From Flavobacterium sp. Sd200 (GTDB taxonomy: Bacteria > Bacteroidota > Bacteroidia > Flavobacteriales > Flavobacteriaceae), in NCBI RefSeq assembly GCF_009826935.1, contig NZ_WUMN01000004.1, positions 310,001 through 374,000 of the forward strand: a stretch of 64,000 bases of DNA. Direction: 5' to 3'. Shown here piece after piece: positions 44,706-52,817 of this stretch; position 1 is the stretch's first letter, and each line of letters begins with the position of its first letter. The notes beneath the pieces were generated by a model that was given only the letters and a program-made list of their open reading frames with translations, was not told the DNA's origin and did not search any database. A program made the translations under genes and the position numbers.

Positions 44706-46220
44706 ATGAAGCAGGAAAAAATAATAGGATTTAAAGAATACAACCGCGAGCTTCCGGCTACAGAGCCTGTGGCTGCGCGTATAAAACATTATGGCGAGTT
44801 TACGGCAGGCTATTCAGCAGAAAAATTGGGTCAGCAGTCGTCGCGCTGTATGGATTGCGGTGTGCCGTTTTGCCACAGCGGCTGTCCGCTGGGCAATGTA
44901 ATACCCGAGTTTAACGATGCGGTGTATAACAAACAGTGGGAAGAAGCGTACGAGATACTTACATCTACCAATAACTTTCCGGAATTTACTGGCAGGATAT
45001 GCCCTGCACCCTGCGAATCGGCTTGTGTGCTGAACATTAACCGCCCTGCTGTGGCCATTGAAGCCATAGAAAAACACATTATAGAAATAGCTTTTGAAAA
45101 AGGTTTTGTAAAACCCTTCCTGCCTGAAAACCGCACCGGTAAAAAAGTGGCTGTTGTGGGCAGTGGCCCGGCAGGCCTTGCTGCTGCCGACCAACTGAAT
45201 GCTGCCGGGCACTGGGTTACCGTTTTTGAAAAAGACGATGCCGCAGGTGGGCTTTTGCGCTACGGTATCCCTGATTTTAAGCTTGAAAAAAAGGTTATAG
45301 ACAGGCGCGTTGCCGTAATGGAGCAAAGTGGTATTGTGTTTAAATACCATGCGCATGTGGGTATTAATGTATTCCTGTCGGATATATTGCAGGACTTTGA
45401 TGCCGTGGTAATGGCGGGCGGCAGTATGGTGCCGCGCGATTTGCCTATTCCGCGGCGCGAACTTAAGGGTATTTACTATGCCATGGAGTTTTTAAAGCAA
45501 CAGAACAAGCGTGTGGCGGGTGCCGACCCATTGGCTTTTTCCGATATTGAAAGCAATATTATAAATGAGGAAATAACCGCTACAGGAAAGGATGTGGTAA
45601 TCATTGGCAGTGGTGATACTGGGTCTGACTGTATTGGCACGAGTGTAAGGCAGGGCGCAAAATCAATCACGCAACTGGCACTTATGCAGCAGCCGGGAAC
45701 CGAAAGGCCTTTATATACACCATGGCCGCAATATCCGCAAATACATAGGGTGTCATCATCTCAGGAGGAGGGTGCAGAACGTTTGTTTGCCACGGTTAGT
45801 AAAGAGTTTATCAGCGATGGCAACGGTAAACTTGCAGGCCTTAAGGTAGCCGACCTTGAATGGGAATTTGGCCCTAACGGAAGGGCGGTAAGCTCTAAAG
45901 AAAAAGAAGGTTCGGAAAGGATTATACCGTGCGATATGGCTTTAATTTCCATTGGGTTTTCAAAACCGGAGCAGTTACTCATAGATCGTTATGATATGGC
46001 TACGGATGCTAAAGGCAATCTTTTAGCCGACGAAAAAACATATAAAACAAGTTATCCTAAAGTGTTTGCCTGTGGCGATATGCGTCGCGGACAAAGCCTT
46101 GTAGTGTGGGCTATTAGCGAAGGCCGTGAGTGTGCCCGTAATGTAGATGAGTTTCTGAATAAAGAAGCATCGGTGTTAGAAAATAGGGATGCGAGTTTGG
46201 AGACAGAGGCTTTTAGTTAA
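44706..46220 (+). CDS. gltD: glutamate synthase small subunit
   Basis: 504 aa. It supplies electrons from NAD(P)H to GltB. The N-terminal 4Fe-4S domain has CMDCGVPFCHSGCPLGN and CPAPCESAC; the FAD site is VVGSGPAGLAAA (about 150) and the NADPH site is VIIGSGDTGSDCIG. The C-terminal FAD motif is VFACGDMRRGQSLVVWAI. It follows gltB, but the gap is long and repeat-filled, so expression may need processing or read-through. Confidence 0.96.
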   Translation: MKQEKIIGFKEYNRELPATEPVAARIKHYGEFTAGYSAEKLGQQSSRCMDCGVPFCHSGCPLGNVIPEFNDAVYNKQWEEAYEILTSTNNFPEFTGRICPAPCESACVLNINRPAVAIEAIEKHIIEIAFEKGFVKPFLPENRTGKKVAVVGSGPAGLAAADQLNAAGHWVTVFEKDDAAGGLLRYGIPDFKLEKKVIDRRVAVMEQSGIVFKYHAHVGINVFLSDILQDFDAVVMAGGSMVPRDLPIPRRELKGIYYAMEFLKQQNKRVAGADPLAFSDIESNIINEEITATGKDVVIIGSGDTGSDCIGTSVRQGAKSITQLALMQQPGTERPLYTPWPQYPQIHRVSSSQEEGAERLFATVSKEFISDGNGKLAGLKVADLEWEFGPNGRAVSSKEKEGSERIIPCDMALISIGFSKPEQLLIDRYDMATDAKGNLLADEKTYKTSYPKVFACGDMRRGQSLVVWAISEGRECARNVDEFLNKEASVLENRDASLETEAFS

Positions 46221-46260
46221 TGTAATAATTCATTAATTGTTTAATGTAGTAATTAGTTTA

Positions 46261-46509
46261 TGGAACGCGGATGACACGGATGCTGCGCAATCGCGAATTT
46301 ATGCGGATTTTTTCACGTGGTGTCTTTGCGGGCAAAGTGAAATGGAGTATGGCAATCTTTTTAGATTGCTTCGTCGTTCCTCCTCGCAAAGACGGTACGT
46401 GAAGAAAGGAATCGGAGCAAGGTTTACTAAGAATTATAAATTATTAAAGCGAGTGAAGCTAATCTGTGAAAATCCGTGCTTGCGTAGCATCCGCGTCATC
46501 CGCGTTCCA
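46261..46509. repeat. 249-bp nested palindromic element with 30-bp terminal inverted repeats
   Basis: The left end (46261-46290, TGGAACGCGGATGACACGG...) and the right end (46480-46509) match as inverted repeats in 28 of 30 positions. Inside are further nested pairs: CGGATTTTTTCAC with GTGAAAATCCG, a GTCTTTGCG / CGCAAAGAC pair with flanking ACGTG(A), and a central hairpin GCAATCT (46352-46358) / AGATTGC (46363-46369). There is no real coding capacity. It fills most of the gltD-mtaB gap and looks like a non-coding mobile or dispersed element. Confidence 0.75.
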
Positions 46510-46557
46510 TTCTTCGTGTTGTATAAAACAACAATTTTTTAAATCATTTTTTGTTCG

Positions 46558-46565
46558 TAACTTTG
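46558..46565 (+). promoter_or_regulatory. -7 box for mtaB
   Basis: TAACTTTG, an exact TAnnTTTG box, 25 bases before the ATG at 46591. It lies just right of the nested palindromic element. No TTG is found at the ideal spacing. Confidence 0.55.
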
Positions 46566-46590
46566 CAGGCTTATTTATAAGGCTTTAGAA

Positions 46591-47967
46591 ATGATCATGG
46601 AAGCAAGAAAAAAAGTCGCTTTTTATACGCTGGGATGTAAACTGAATTTTTCGGAGACATCTACCATTGCGCGCAATTTTCAGGAGGAAGGTTTTGACCG
46701 TGTGGATTTTGAGGAAGTTGCCGATATTTATGTTATCAATACCTGTTCGGTTACAGAAAATGCCGATAAGCAGTTTAAACAGATTGTAAAAAAAGCACTT
46801 AAGCATAATGATAAAGCCTTTGTAGCTGCTGTGGGCTGCTATGCCCAGCTTAAACCCGAAGAACTTGCCGCTGTAGATGGCGTAGACCTTGTTCTTGGCG
46901 CTACCGAAAAATTTAAAATCACTGACTACATAAATGACCTGAGCAAAAACGATTTGGGCGAGGTACACTCGTGCGAAATATCGGAGGCTGATTTTTATGT
47001 GGGCAGTTATTCTATTGGCGACCGTACCCGTGCATTCCTTAAAGTTCAGGACGGCTGCGATTATAAATGTACGTATTGTACCATTCCGCTGGCGCGCGGA
47101 ATTTCGCGAAGCGATACGTTAGAAAATGTATTGAGAAACGCAGCCGAAATATCTGCTCAGAATATCAAAGAAATTGTACTTACCGGTGTAAACATAGGCG
47201 ACTATGGTAAAGGGGAATTTGGTAACAAAAAGCACGAGCATACGTTTTATGAGCTGGTTCAGGAACTTGATAAAGTGGAGGGTATAGAGCGTTTGCGTAT
47301 ATCGTCTATAGAGCCTAACCTGCTTAAAAACGAGACTATTGAATTTGTTTCTCAAAGCCGCACTTTTGTGCCGCATTTTCATATTCCATTACAGTCGGGC
47401 AGTAATGATATTTTAAAGCTAATGCGCAGGCGTTATTTGCGAGAAGTATATACTGAGCGTGTAAACAAAATACGTGAGGTGATGCCACATGCATGTATTG
47501 GGGTAGATGTAATTGTAGGCTTTCCGGGCGAGACCGATGAGCACTTTTTAGAAACCTACAACTTTCTTAACGAAATGGAAATTTCGTACCTGCACGTGTT
47601 TACCTATAGTGAGCGCGATAATACCCCTGCTGCAAGCATGGGCGGTGCCGTGACTATGAATGTGCGTAATAAACGCAGCAAGATGCTTCGTGGCCTATCG
47701 GTTAAAAAGCGCAGGGCATTTTATGAAAGTCAATTGGGTACTACCCGTACCGTACTTTTTGAAGGCGAAAACAGGGAGGGCTACATTACCGGTTTTACAG
47801 AAAACTACGTAAAAATAAAAATGCCGTGGAACCCGGAGCTTGTAAATACATTACAGGAAGTAAAGCTTCTTTCTATTGATGAAGATGGACTTGTTAAAGC
47901 AGAATTTACCGATGCTACTCTTGCAAATAATGGGATAGCTAAGGCTTTTGAGGCATTTTTGGCATAG
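46591..47967 (+). CDS. mtaB: tRNA t6A37 methylthiotransferase MtaB
   Basis: 458 aa radical-SAM enzyme that adds a methylthio group to t6A at position 37 of tRNAs reading ANN codons. The N-terminal UPF0004 domain (FYTLGCKLNFSET, NTCSVTENADKQ, VGCYAQ) supplies three cysteines for one cluster. The radical-SAM motif CDYKCTYCTIPLARG (CxxxCxxC) binds the other, and a TRAM-like tail (about 390-450) follows. The FYTLGCKLN and NTCSVT wording favours MtaB over MiaB or RimO. Start MIMEARKK, or the second ATG. Confidence 0.94.
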   Translation: MIMEARKKVAFYTLGCKLNFSETSTIARNFQEEGFDRVDFEEVADIYVINTCSVTENADKQFKQIVKKALKHNDKAFVAAVGCYAQLKPEELAAVDGVDLVLGATEKFKITDYINDLSKNDLGEVHSCEISEADFYVGSYSIGDRTRAFLKVQDGCDYKCTYCTIPLARGISRSDTLENVLRNAAEISAQNIKEIVLTGVNIGDYGKGEFGNKKHEHTFYELVQELDKVEGIERLRISSIEPNLLKNETIEFVSQSRTFVPHFHIPLQSGSNDILKLMRRRYLREVYTERVNKIREVMPHACIGVDVIVGFPGETDEHFLETYNFLNEMEISYLHVFTYSERDNTPAASMGGAVTMNVRNKRSKMLRGLSVKKRRAFYESQLGTTRTVLFEGENREGYITGFTENYVKIKMPWNPELVNTLQEVKLLSIDEDGLVKAEFTDATLANNGIAKAFEAFLA

Positions 47968-48054
47968 TTACTATATAAAATTAAAGACTTATTATATCTT
48001 TAGCGTTTTGAGAGAATGGAGAAATCTCAATATAAACTCCTTTCTTCTCGTATT

Positions 48055-48128
48055 GTCTTTGCAAGGAGGAGGGGCGAAGCAATCTAAAGCGGAAAAGATT
48101 GTCATACTTCGTTGTACTTTGTCCGTAT
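48055..48128. repeat. repeat related to the core of the 46261-46509 element
   Basis: GTCTTTGCAAGGAGGAGGG at 48055, then GCGAAGCAATCTAAA and AAGATTGTCATAC, matches the reverse complement of 46342-46394 (GTCTTTGCGAGGAGGAACG, GACGAAGCAATCTAAAAAG, ATTGCCATAC). The copies are in opposite orientation and flank mtaB. The rest of the 187-bp gap (47968-48154) holds no gene. Confidence 0.7.
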
Positions 48129-48154
48129 GACTAATCTATATGAATAGATAGGTG

Positions 48155-48790
48155 TTAAAGCCCCAAAACTACCAGTCTTTTATTCAACGAAATTGTTTTG
48201 AATTCAAACTCCTGTTGTATCCACTCAAAAGCTTTTTCATGATACAGAAAAACATGGGTTGGATCAGTTTTATAGAACCAGGTTGCAAAATCGCGGTTAG
48301 GGTCAAACCTGTCGGTCATAATATATAGTTTGCCGTTAGGTTTAAGCAGGTTTTTAAGTTGCTCAAATTCACGATAAGGCTCTTTAAAATGTTCTGCCGT
48401 TTCGCTACAGGCTATGTAGTCATATTTTTGCAGAAGTAACTTTGGGTTATTATGAAAAAACAGGTCAAATTCAACTACATCATAATCATTATCTCTTAAA
48501 ACTTTCATGATCGGCGAGCCTGTTCCTGACCCAAAATCAAGGCCGTTGTGTTGCGGACTAAAATCGTTTAATATCGCATTGGTAACAGGGCTTACAAAAT
48601 TTTGATAACGCTCATCCTTGGGGTCGTTATTATGGCAAAGGTAATGTGCCTTTTCAGCTTCTGCAGAAAGATAATCTTTAGGGTGCGTAAAAACCGAAAG
48701 GCAAAGGGTACATTGTAAAAATTCCCTTTGCCCTTGTGTGTAATAATGTTGCGATGCTGAGCCACAAAGCGGGCATGCAATATTCTCCAT
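48155..48790 (-). CDS. SAM-dependent methyltransferase with N-terminal zinc-ribbon-like motif
   Basis: 211 aa. Cysteine pairs C6/C9 (CPLC) and C27/C30 (CTLC) suggest a zinc ribbon, followed by a class I methyltransferase core (about 80-190) with the SAM loop LDFGSGTGSPIMKVL, acidic VEFDLFF and ETAEHFKEP. This architecture is common in methyltransferases found with surface-sugar or natural-product genes, but no such cluster is here. The substrate is unknown. It ends the run started by the SDR gene (6 bp gap). Confidence 0.85.
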   Translation of the reverse strand: MENIACPLCGSASQHYYTQGQREFLQCTLCLSVFTHPKDYLSAEAEKAHYLCHNNDPKDERYQNFVSPVTNAILNDFSPQHNGLDFGSGTGSPIMKVLRDNDYDVVEFDLFFHNNPKLLLQKYDYIACSETAEHFKEPYREFEQLKNLLKPNGKLYIMTDRFDPNRDFATWFYKTDPTHVFLYHEKAFEWIQQEFEFKTISLNKRLVVLGL

Positions 48791-48796
48791 GTATTT

Positions 48797-49513
48797 TTAC
48801 GGATTAGTAGACCAAATGCCGCTTTCTTTTATAAACACACGCTTGTTTAGTTTAAGCTGTGCAACAATAAGTTCGGCTACGTCTTCTGCCTGCATTACTT
48901 TTTCAGGGTTGCCGTCAGTAAGGTTTAAGTCTTTAGCCATATCGGTAGCAACGGTACTTGGTGTAAGCGATGTTACACGGATGTTATGTTTTCTAACTTC
49001 CTGCATAAGCGATTCCGTTAAGCCAATCACCGCAAATTTAGAGGCGCTGTAAGCACTTGTGGCGGCTGCACCACGCAAACCTGCCGTAGATGATATATTG
49101 ATGATGTCGCCGCTCTGTGTTTCGATCATGGTTGGCAATACTGCGCGCGTAGCATAGTAAATTCCGAACAGGTTAACTTTAATGATATTTTCAAACTCGG
49201 CCGGAGTAAGGTCAAGGAATTTACCAAACTTACCTATACCTGCATTGTTGATTAAAATATCTATGGTTTTAAATTCGTCAATTGCTTTGGTAACCGCATT
49301 ATTAACCGAATCTATATCGGCAATATCTGCAGTTATCGCTAAAGCTTTTACACCAAAAGCCTCTGCTTCTTTAGCAACAGACTCAATGTCGGCAGCGGTG
49401 CGTGCGAGTAATATAACGTTAGTACCTTCGGCAGCAAGGGCAAGAGCTACTGCTTTACCTATTCCTTTACCAGCACCTGTAATAAGTGCATTCTTTCCTT
49501 TTAAACTTTGCAT
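48797..49513 (-). CDS. short-chain dehydrogenase/reductase (FabG-like 3-oxoacyl reductase family)
   Basis: 238 aa. Classical SDR with the cofactor loop [15 protein letters not shown] (11-25), NNAGIG (89-94), S141/S142 in [11 protein letters not shown] and the catalytic Y155-x3-K159 ([12 protein letters not shown]). NADP(H) use is suggested by the family. It may reduce 3-oxoacyl groups, but the separate location from other fab genes makes FabG itself less likely. Confidence 0.88.
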   Translation of the reverse strand: MQSLKGKNALITGAGKGIGKAVALALAAEGTNVILLARTAADIESVAKEAEAFGVKALAITADIADIDSVNNAVTKAIDEFKTIDILINNAGIGKFGKFLDLTPAEFENIIKVNLFGIYYATRAVLPTMIETQSGDIINISSTAGLRGAAATSAYSASKFAVIGLTESLMQEVRKHNIRVTSLTPSTVATDMAKDLNLTDGNPEKVMQAEDVAELIVAQLKLNKRVFIKESGIWSTNP

Positions 49514-49546
49514 TCCTGTATTAATTTATTGTGTTTTTTTGACCCT

Positions 49547-49596
49547 AATTTCACAAATTTTCACCAACCAATTTGTGATAATCTGTGAAATTAGTG
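49547..49596. repeat. palindromic repeat upstream of the SDR gene
   Basis: CTAATTTCACA (49547-49557) with TGTGAAATTAG (49586-49596), plus inner CACAAATT/AATTTGTG pairing. It lies in the 91-bp gap before the SDR gene and 9 bases after the end of the GNAT gene on the minus strand, so it may terminate that transcript. Confidence 0.55.
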
Positions 49597-49604
49597 TGTG
49601 TAAA

Positions 49605-49889
49605 TTATAATCGTATTCCCGGAGGGAGCATATCTTTATAACCCGGATTCTTCCTGAAAAAAGCCGCTACCTTTGGGTGGGTAGGCACTACGCGCTGGCG
49701 GCGTTCTTCGGCTAATGATAATATCTCTTTTAAAAAGTCGGTTAGCAAGGGTTCTTCTTCAACTCCTTCGGGTATATTTACTTTTGTAAGAAACAGTTTG
49801 CGCTCCTGAACAGAATATTCTATTGCTACTGTTTTTCCGTCTGTGGTGGTTTCAAACTGCCTTGAGAATTCATTGTCTTTAATTTCCAT
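49605..49889 (-). CDS. small GNAT-family N-acetyltransferase (Acetyltransf_CG type)
   Basis: 94 aa. It resembles the short GNAT-like family that covers only the CoA-binding half of the fold: VAIEYSVQERKLFLTKVNIPEGVEEEPLLTDFL (in parts) then RQRVVPTHPKVAAFFRKNP, in which the V-P-x-C/T-P-x-V motif is typical. It overlaps the pirin gene by 11 bp, so the two are translated together. The acetyl acceptor is unknown. Confidence 0.82.
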   Translation of the reverse strand: MEIKDNEFSRQFETTTDGKTVAIEYSVQERKLFLTKVNIPEGVEEEPLLTDFLKEILSLAEERRQRVVPTHPKVAAFFRKNPGYKDMLPPGIRL

Positions 49890-50616
49890 AGCTGTCGTTA
49901 AATTGCATTGGTACTTCTATAATAAGTATTTTTGATGGTTTTATGATCTTAATGGGAAGGCTTTCAAATTCAACAGCTCCATAGGCATCACGCTCGTTTA
50001 TGGTTTCGCCATTAATTTCCAGTGCGCCTTCTATAAGAAAAAGATAAATGCCGTTACCGGGTATTTTTATGTCATAAGTTAGAGGTGCATCATTATCAAA
50101 AAGGCCAAGGTGCAAAAAAGCCTGCTGGTGTATCCATAAAGCATTGCCATCATTTTTATCCTGTGGCGTTACTATAGTTACCAAACGGTTGCGGTTGCCT
50201 TCAAGGTCAAAACCTTTTTGGTCGTACCGAGGCGTAACTCCCTGCCGCTCCGGAAAGATCCATAACTGTAGTGTTTTTGCACGTTCGGTAGCGCTCGCAT
50301 TCATTTCGCTGTGCTGTATACCGGTGCCTGCGCTCATAACCTGTACTTCGCCAAAACTTACAGTAGCCTGGTTACCCATACTGTCACGGTGTGTCAGGCC
50401 ACCTTCAAGGGGTATGGTTATAATTTCCATATTGTCGTGCGGGTGCGTGCCAAAGCCCATACCGGCAGCAATGGTATCGTCGTTTAGTACGCGCAGCATG
50501 CCAAACTGAGCCATGTCCGGGTTGTAGTAGGGACCAAATGAAAACGAGAAATTGGCCTGCAGCCAGCCATGATTAGCCGTACCGCGTTCGTTTTTAGGGA
50601 ATAGTCGTGTCCTCAT
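49879..50616 (-). CDS. pirin-family protein
   Basis: 245 aa, two cupin domains. The N-terminal metal site is HPHDNMEIITIPLEGGLTHRDS with the second half GTGIQHSEMN, as in pirin/YhaK proteins, some of which have quercetinase activity or act as redox sensors. The C-terminal cupin (about 160-240) is less conserved. First gene of a two-gene run with the small GNAT gene. Confidence 0.9.
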   Translation of the reverse strand: MRTRLFPKNERGTANHGWLQANFSFSFGPYYNPDMAQFGMLRVLNDDTIAAGMGFGTHPHDNMEIITIPLEGGLTHRDSMGNQATVSFGEVQVMSAGTGIQHSEMNASATERAKTLQLWIFPERQGVTPRYDQKGFDLEGNRNRLVTIVTPQDKNDGNALWIHQQAFLHLGLFDNDAPLTYDIKIPGNGIYLFLIEGALEINGETINERDAYGAVEFESLPIKIIKPSKILIIEVPMQFNDSYGN

Positions 50617-50734
50617 AACTTTATTGATAAATTAAAATTTAAAGCGGCGTGGTGCTCCGTTAAAAACTTTAATTTTATACAAATTTCGGAATAAATTTTG
50701 ATTGTTCCCTTATTTGTACGTTAAATCATACGTT

Positions 50735-51394
50735 ATGCAGAAGATACCTGTATATTTTATGCCCGGCCTTGCTGCCAGCCCTAAGATATTCGAAAATATA
50801 AAATTGCCTGAAGATCAGTTTGAATGTTTCTACCTGGAGTGGCTCCTGCCCGAAAAAGATGAACCATTGGCAAATTACATAAAAAGGCTGTGTGATAATG
50901 TCAGGCATCAGGATCCTGTACTTATAGGGGTTTCTTTTGGAGGGGTTATTGTACAGGAAATGGCAAAGGTTATCAGGGCACGCAAGGTTATAATAATATC
51001 GAGTGTGCGTTGCAATGCAGAGTTCCCAAGGCGCATGCGGTTTGCTAAGGCTATTGCTGCTTACCGTTTTTTTCCTACAACAATGATGCAAAAGGTAGAC
51101 TGGCTGGCAAAATTTGCAAAGGGCAACAGTATTATTGCACGGAGGCTTAAATTGTATGAACTTTATCTTTCGGTAAGAGATAAGAAATATCTCGACTGGG
51201 CGTTTAAGACAATAATATTATGGGACAGGACAGAGCCTGAACCCGAAGTGATACATATACATGGCGATGCCGATGAGGTTTTTCCTGCAAAGTATTTAAA
51301 AAATTATATTCCTGTAAAAGGAGGAAAACATGTAATGATAATAGACAGGGCTAAGTGGCTTAATGAACATTTGCCAGAGTTGATATTAAAATAG
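50735..51394 (+). CDS. alpha/beta hydrolase
   Basis: 219 aa from the ATG at 50735 (MQKIPVYFMPGLAASPKIF); a longer frame begins at a TTG at 50702 but looks untranslated. The nucleophile elbow is GVSFGG (Ser), the acid Asp is probably in HGDADEVFP and the His is in GGKHVMI. Cytosolic, no signal peptide. The substrate is unknown; it may be an esterase. It precedes the lytic transglycosylase gene by 24 bp. Confidence 0.83.
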   Translation: MQKIPVYFMPGLAASPKIFENIKLPEDQFECFYLEWLLPEKDEPLANYIKRLCDNVRHQDPVLIGVSFGGVIVQEMAKVIRARKVIIISSVRCNAEFPRRMRFAKAIAAYRFFPTTMMQKVDWLAKFAKGNSIIARRLKLYELYLSVRDKKYLDWAFKTIILWDRTEPEPEVIHIHGDADEVFPAKYLKNYIPVKGGKHVMIIDRAKWLNEHLPELILK

Positions 51395-51418
51395 ATAACC
51401 AAATAAAAAAGATGAACA

Positions 51419-52306
51419 ATGGAATGGATTAAGAAAACGGGTGTAATGGCCTCGATGGTATTATTTGGTGGTGTAATGATGCATACCATTGACGGTAAAA
51501 AAGATGAGGTTAAGGTTAGCAAAGAACGCTACTTTCCTTCTAAAATAGATTTTGCAGGAGAAAATGCGCCTTTAAATATTGCCGATGTGCGCGAAAGGCT
51601 GGACAGGGAACTATTGGTTAATGCCAACCTTGATGCTACCACACTGCTTATTATTAAACGTGCCAACAGGGCTTTTCCGGTTATAGAGCCTATACTTAAA
51701 AAATATGGTGTGCCCGACGATTTTAAATATCTGGCGGTTATAGAAAGTGGCCTGGTAAATGTAGTATCTCCGGCCGGAGCAAGGGGAGTGTGGCAGTTTA
51801 TGCCCGATACAGGCAAAGAGCGTGGTCTTGAAATTAACGATGTGGTAGACGAACGTTACCATCTTGCCAAGTCTACAGAGGCTGCATGTAAATATTTAAT
51901 ATCGGCTTATGCTAAGTTTGGCTCATGGACACTTGCTGCTGCCTCATACAATGGCGGAGTGGGCGGTGTAAATAAGCAGATAACGTTTCAGGGTGTAAAT
52001 AACTATTATGATCTGCTACTGACAGATGAAACCGCGCGTTATGTTTTCAGGATACTGGCTTTAAAAGAAATTATGCAGCACCCTGCACAATATAGTTTTA
52101 GCATACAGCCTTCTGAACTTTATGCACCAATACCTGTAAAAACTGTTGAGGTTACCACTACTGTGCCGGATCTTGCTGTATTTGCTAAAGAACAGGGTAT
52201 TAACTACAAAGTATTAAAAATACACAATCCATGGCTCCGCGACCGCAAACTTACAGTGGCGGAAGGTAAAAAATATACTATAGAGATACCTCTTTCCGGA
52301 TATTAA
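51419..52306 (+). CDS. lytic transglycosylase (SLT domain, MltD-like)
   Basis: 295 aa. A hydrophobic N-terminus (about 8-21) suggests export. The SLT domain (about 90-225) has the catalytic Glu in LAVIESGL, then SPAGARGVWQFMPDTG, and AAASYNGGVGGVN. It cleaves peptidoglycan glycan strands to 1,6-anhydro products. The C-terminal part (about 240-295) ends in a short LysM-like stretch (VFAKEQGINYKVLKIHNPWL). A strong terminator follows. Confidence 0.9.
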   Translation: MEWIKKTGVMASMVLFGGVMMHTIDGKKDEVKVSKERYFPSKIDFAGENAPLNIADVRERLDRELLVNANLDATTLLIIKRANRAFPVIEPILKKYGVPDDFKYLAVIESGLVNVVSPAGARGVWQFMPDTGKERGLEINDVVDERYHLAKSTEAACKYLISAYAKFGSWTLAAASYNGGVGGVNKQITFQGVNNYYDLLLTDETARYVFRILALKEIMQHPAQYSFSIQPSELYAPIPVKTVEVTTTVPDLAVFAKEQGINYKVLKIHNPWLRDRKLTVAEGKKYTIEIPLSGY

Positions 52307-52327
52307 TAGCCAGTAATTTATTAATCA

Positions 52328-52372
52328 ACACTTCCGTATGTTCTGAGATGAACATACGGAAGTGTTTTTATT
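52328..52372 (+). terminator. strong intrinsic terminator after the lytic transglycosylase
   Basis: ACACTTCCGTATGTTC (52328-52343) pairs with GAACATACGGAAGTGT (52350-52365) in a perfect 16-bp stem, followed by a T-rich tail. It isolates the ilv operon leader from upstream transcription. Confidence 0.9.
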
Positions 52373-52586
52373 TTATATATGCTCAAATAATTATAATATA
52401 AAGATGATTATTTGGGCATGTCTGTATTTTTTAAGTATTCTAATCATTAAGGTTAAAACGGTAATTAAAATTTAAAAAATAGTTGAAGGAAAATACTTCA
52501 TTGAGGATAGTGTAATTTTATTAAGATATTTTTGTAATTATGTTTGTTAATAAAACGTTATTGCTTTAAAAAGTTTAAACTAATTG

Positions 52587-52617
52587 TTGTTTTGTTGAAA
52601 AAATGTTTTTACATTCG
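52587..52617 (+). promoter_or_regulatory. candidate promoter of the ilv operon
   Basis: TTG (52587-52589), a 20-nt spacer and TACATTCG (52610-52617), one mismatch to TAnnTTTG. Transcription would start within about 10 bases before the first leader ATG (52628), giving an almost leaderless mRNA. The 200 bases upstream (52373-52586) are AT-rich with nothing else recognised. Confidence 0.5.
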
Positions 52618-52627
52618 CTACATCAAT

Positions 52628-52693
52628 ATGAAAACAAACAACAACATAGCAGTGGTTCTCATCAGCATTATTGTCATTAGCAATAGAGCCTAA
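52628..52693 (+). CDS. ilv leader peptide 1 (21 aa)
   Basis: A short open frame, ATG AAA ACA AAC to TAA. It begins MKTNNNIAVVL, continues ISIIVIS and ends NRA. Nine of 21 residues are branched-chain: five Ile (including the rare ATA), three Val and one Leu, clustered at positions 7-17. It lies just after the candidate promoter and 30 bases before an intrinsic terminator, so it fits a ribosome-stalling attenuator peptide that senses charged tRNA for Ile, Val and Leu, as known for enterobacterial ilv operons. Too short for standard gene calling. Confidence 0.8.
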   Translation: MKTNNNIAVVLISIIVISNRA

Positions 52694-52723
52694 GGGATGC
52701 TGTTTATTTGTATAAAGATATTT

Positions 52724-52762
52724 TAAGCCGTTCCCACATTAAAGGAGCGGCTTATTTTTTTT
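52724..52762 (+). terminator. attenuator terminator 1
   Basis: TAAGCCGTTCC (52724-52734) pairs with GGAGCGGCTTA (52744-52754), 11 bp with one G-T pair and a 9-nt loop, followed by eight T. It lies between leader peptides 1 and 2. A competing antiterminator is not obvious: only GGGA (52694-52697) with TCCC (52732-52735), and a CAGCAT/ATGCTG hairpin (52663-52668 with 52697-52702) over the leader end. Confidence 0.85.
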
Positions 52763-52769
52763 AAGGTCT

Positions 52770-52817
52770 ATGAAAACAAAAGTTAACATTATCGTCATTC
52801 TCTGCTTGCATACGTGA
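52770..52817 (+). CDS. ilv leader peptide 2 (15 aa)
   Basis: A short open frame from ATG 52770 to TGA 52815: MKTKVNIIVILCLHT. Seven of 15 residues are branched-chain (three Ile, two Val, two Leu). It aligns without gaps to the first 11 residues of leader 1 (7 identical), so the two probably arose by duplication. It begins 7 bases after the T-run of terminator 1. Its stop codon lies inside the left arm of the antiterminator described at 52814-52858. Confidence 0.8.
   Translation: MKTKVNIIVILCLHT

Noticed and set aside
44814-45356. 180-aa minus-strand frame opposite gltD
   Set aside because: Shadow of gltD; no start context and no known family.
46237-46542. 101-aa frame on the plus strand
   Set aside because: It lies almost entirely within the nested palindromic element at 46261-46509 and has no protein-like composition or homology that I recognise.
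47948-48130. 60-aa frame overlapping the 3' end of mtaB
   Set aside because: It covers the repeat-bearing gap after mtaB; no start context and no recognisable protein.
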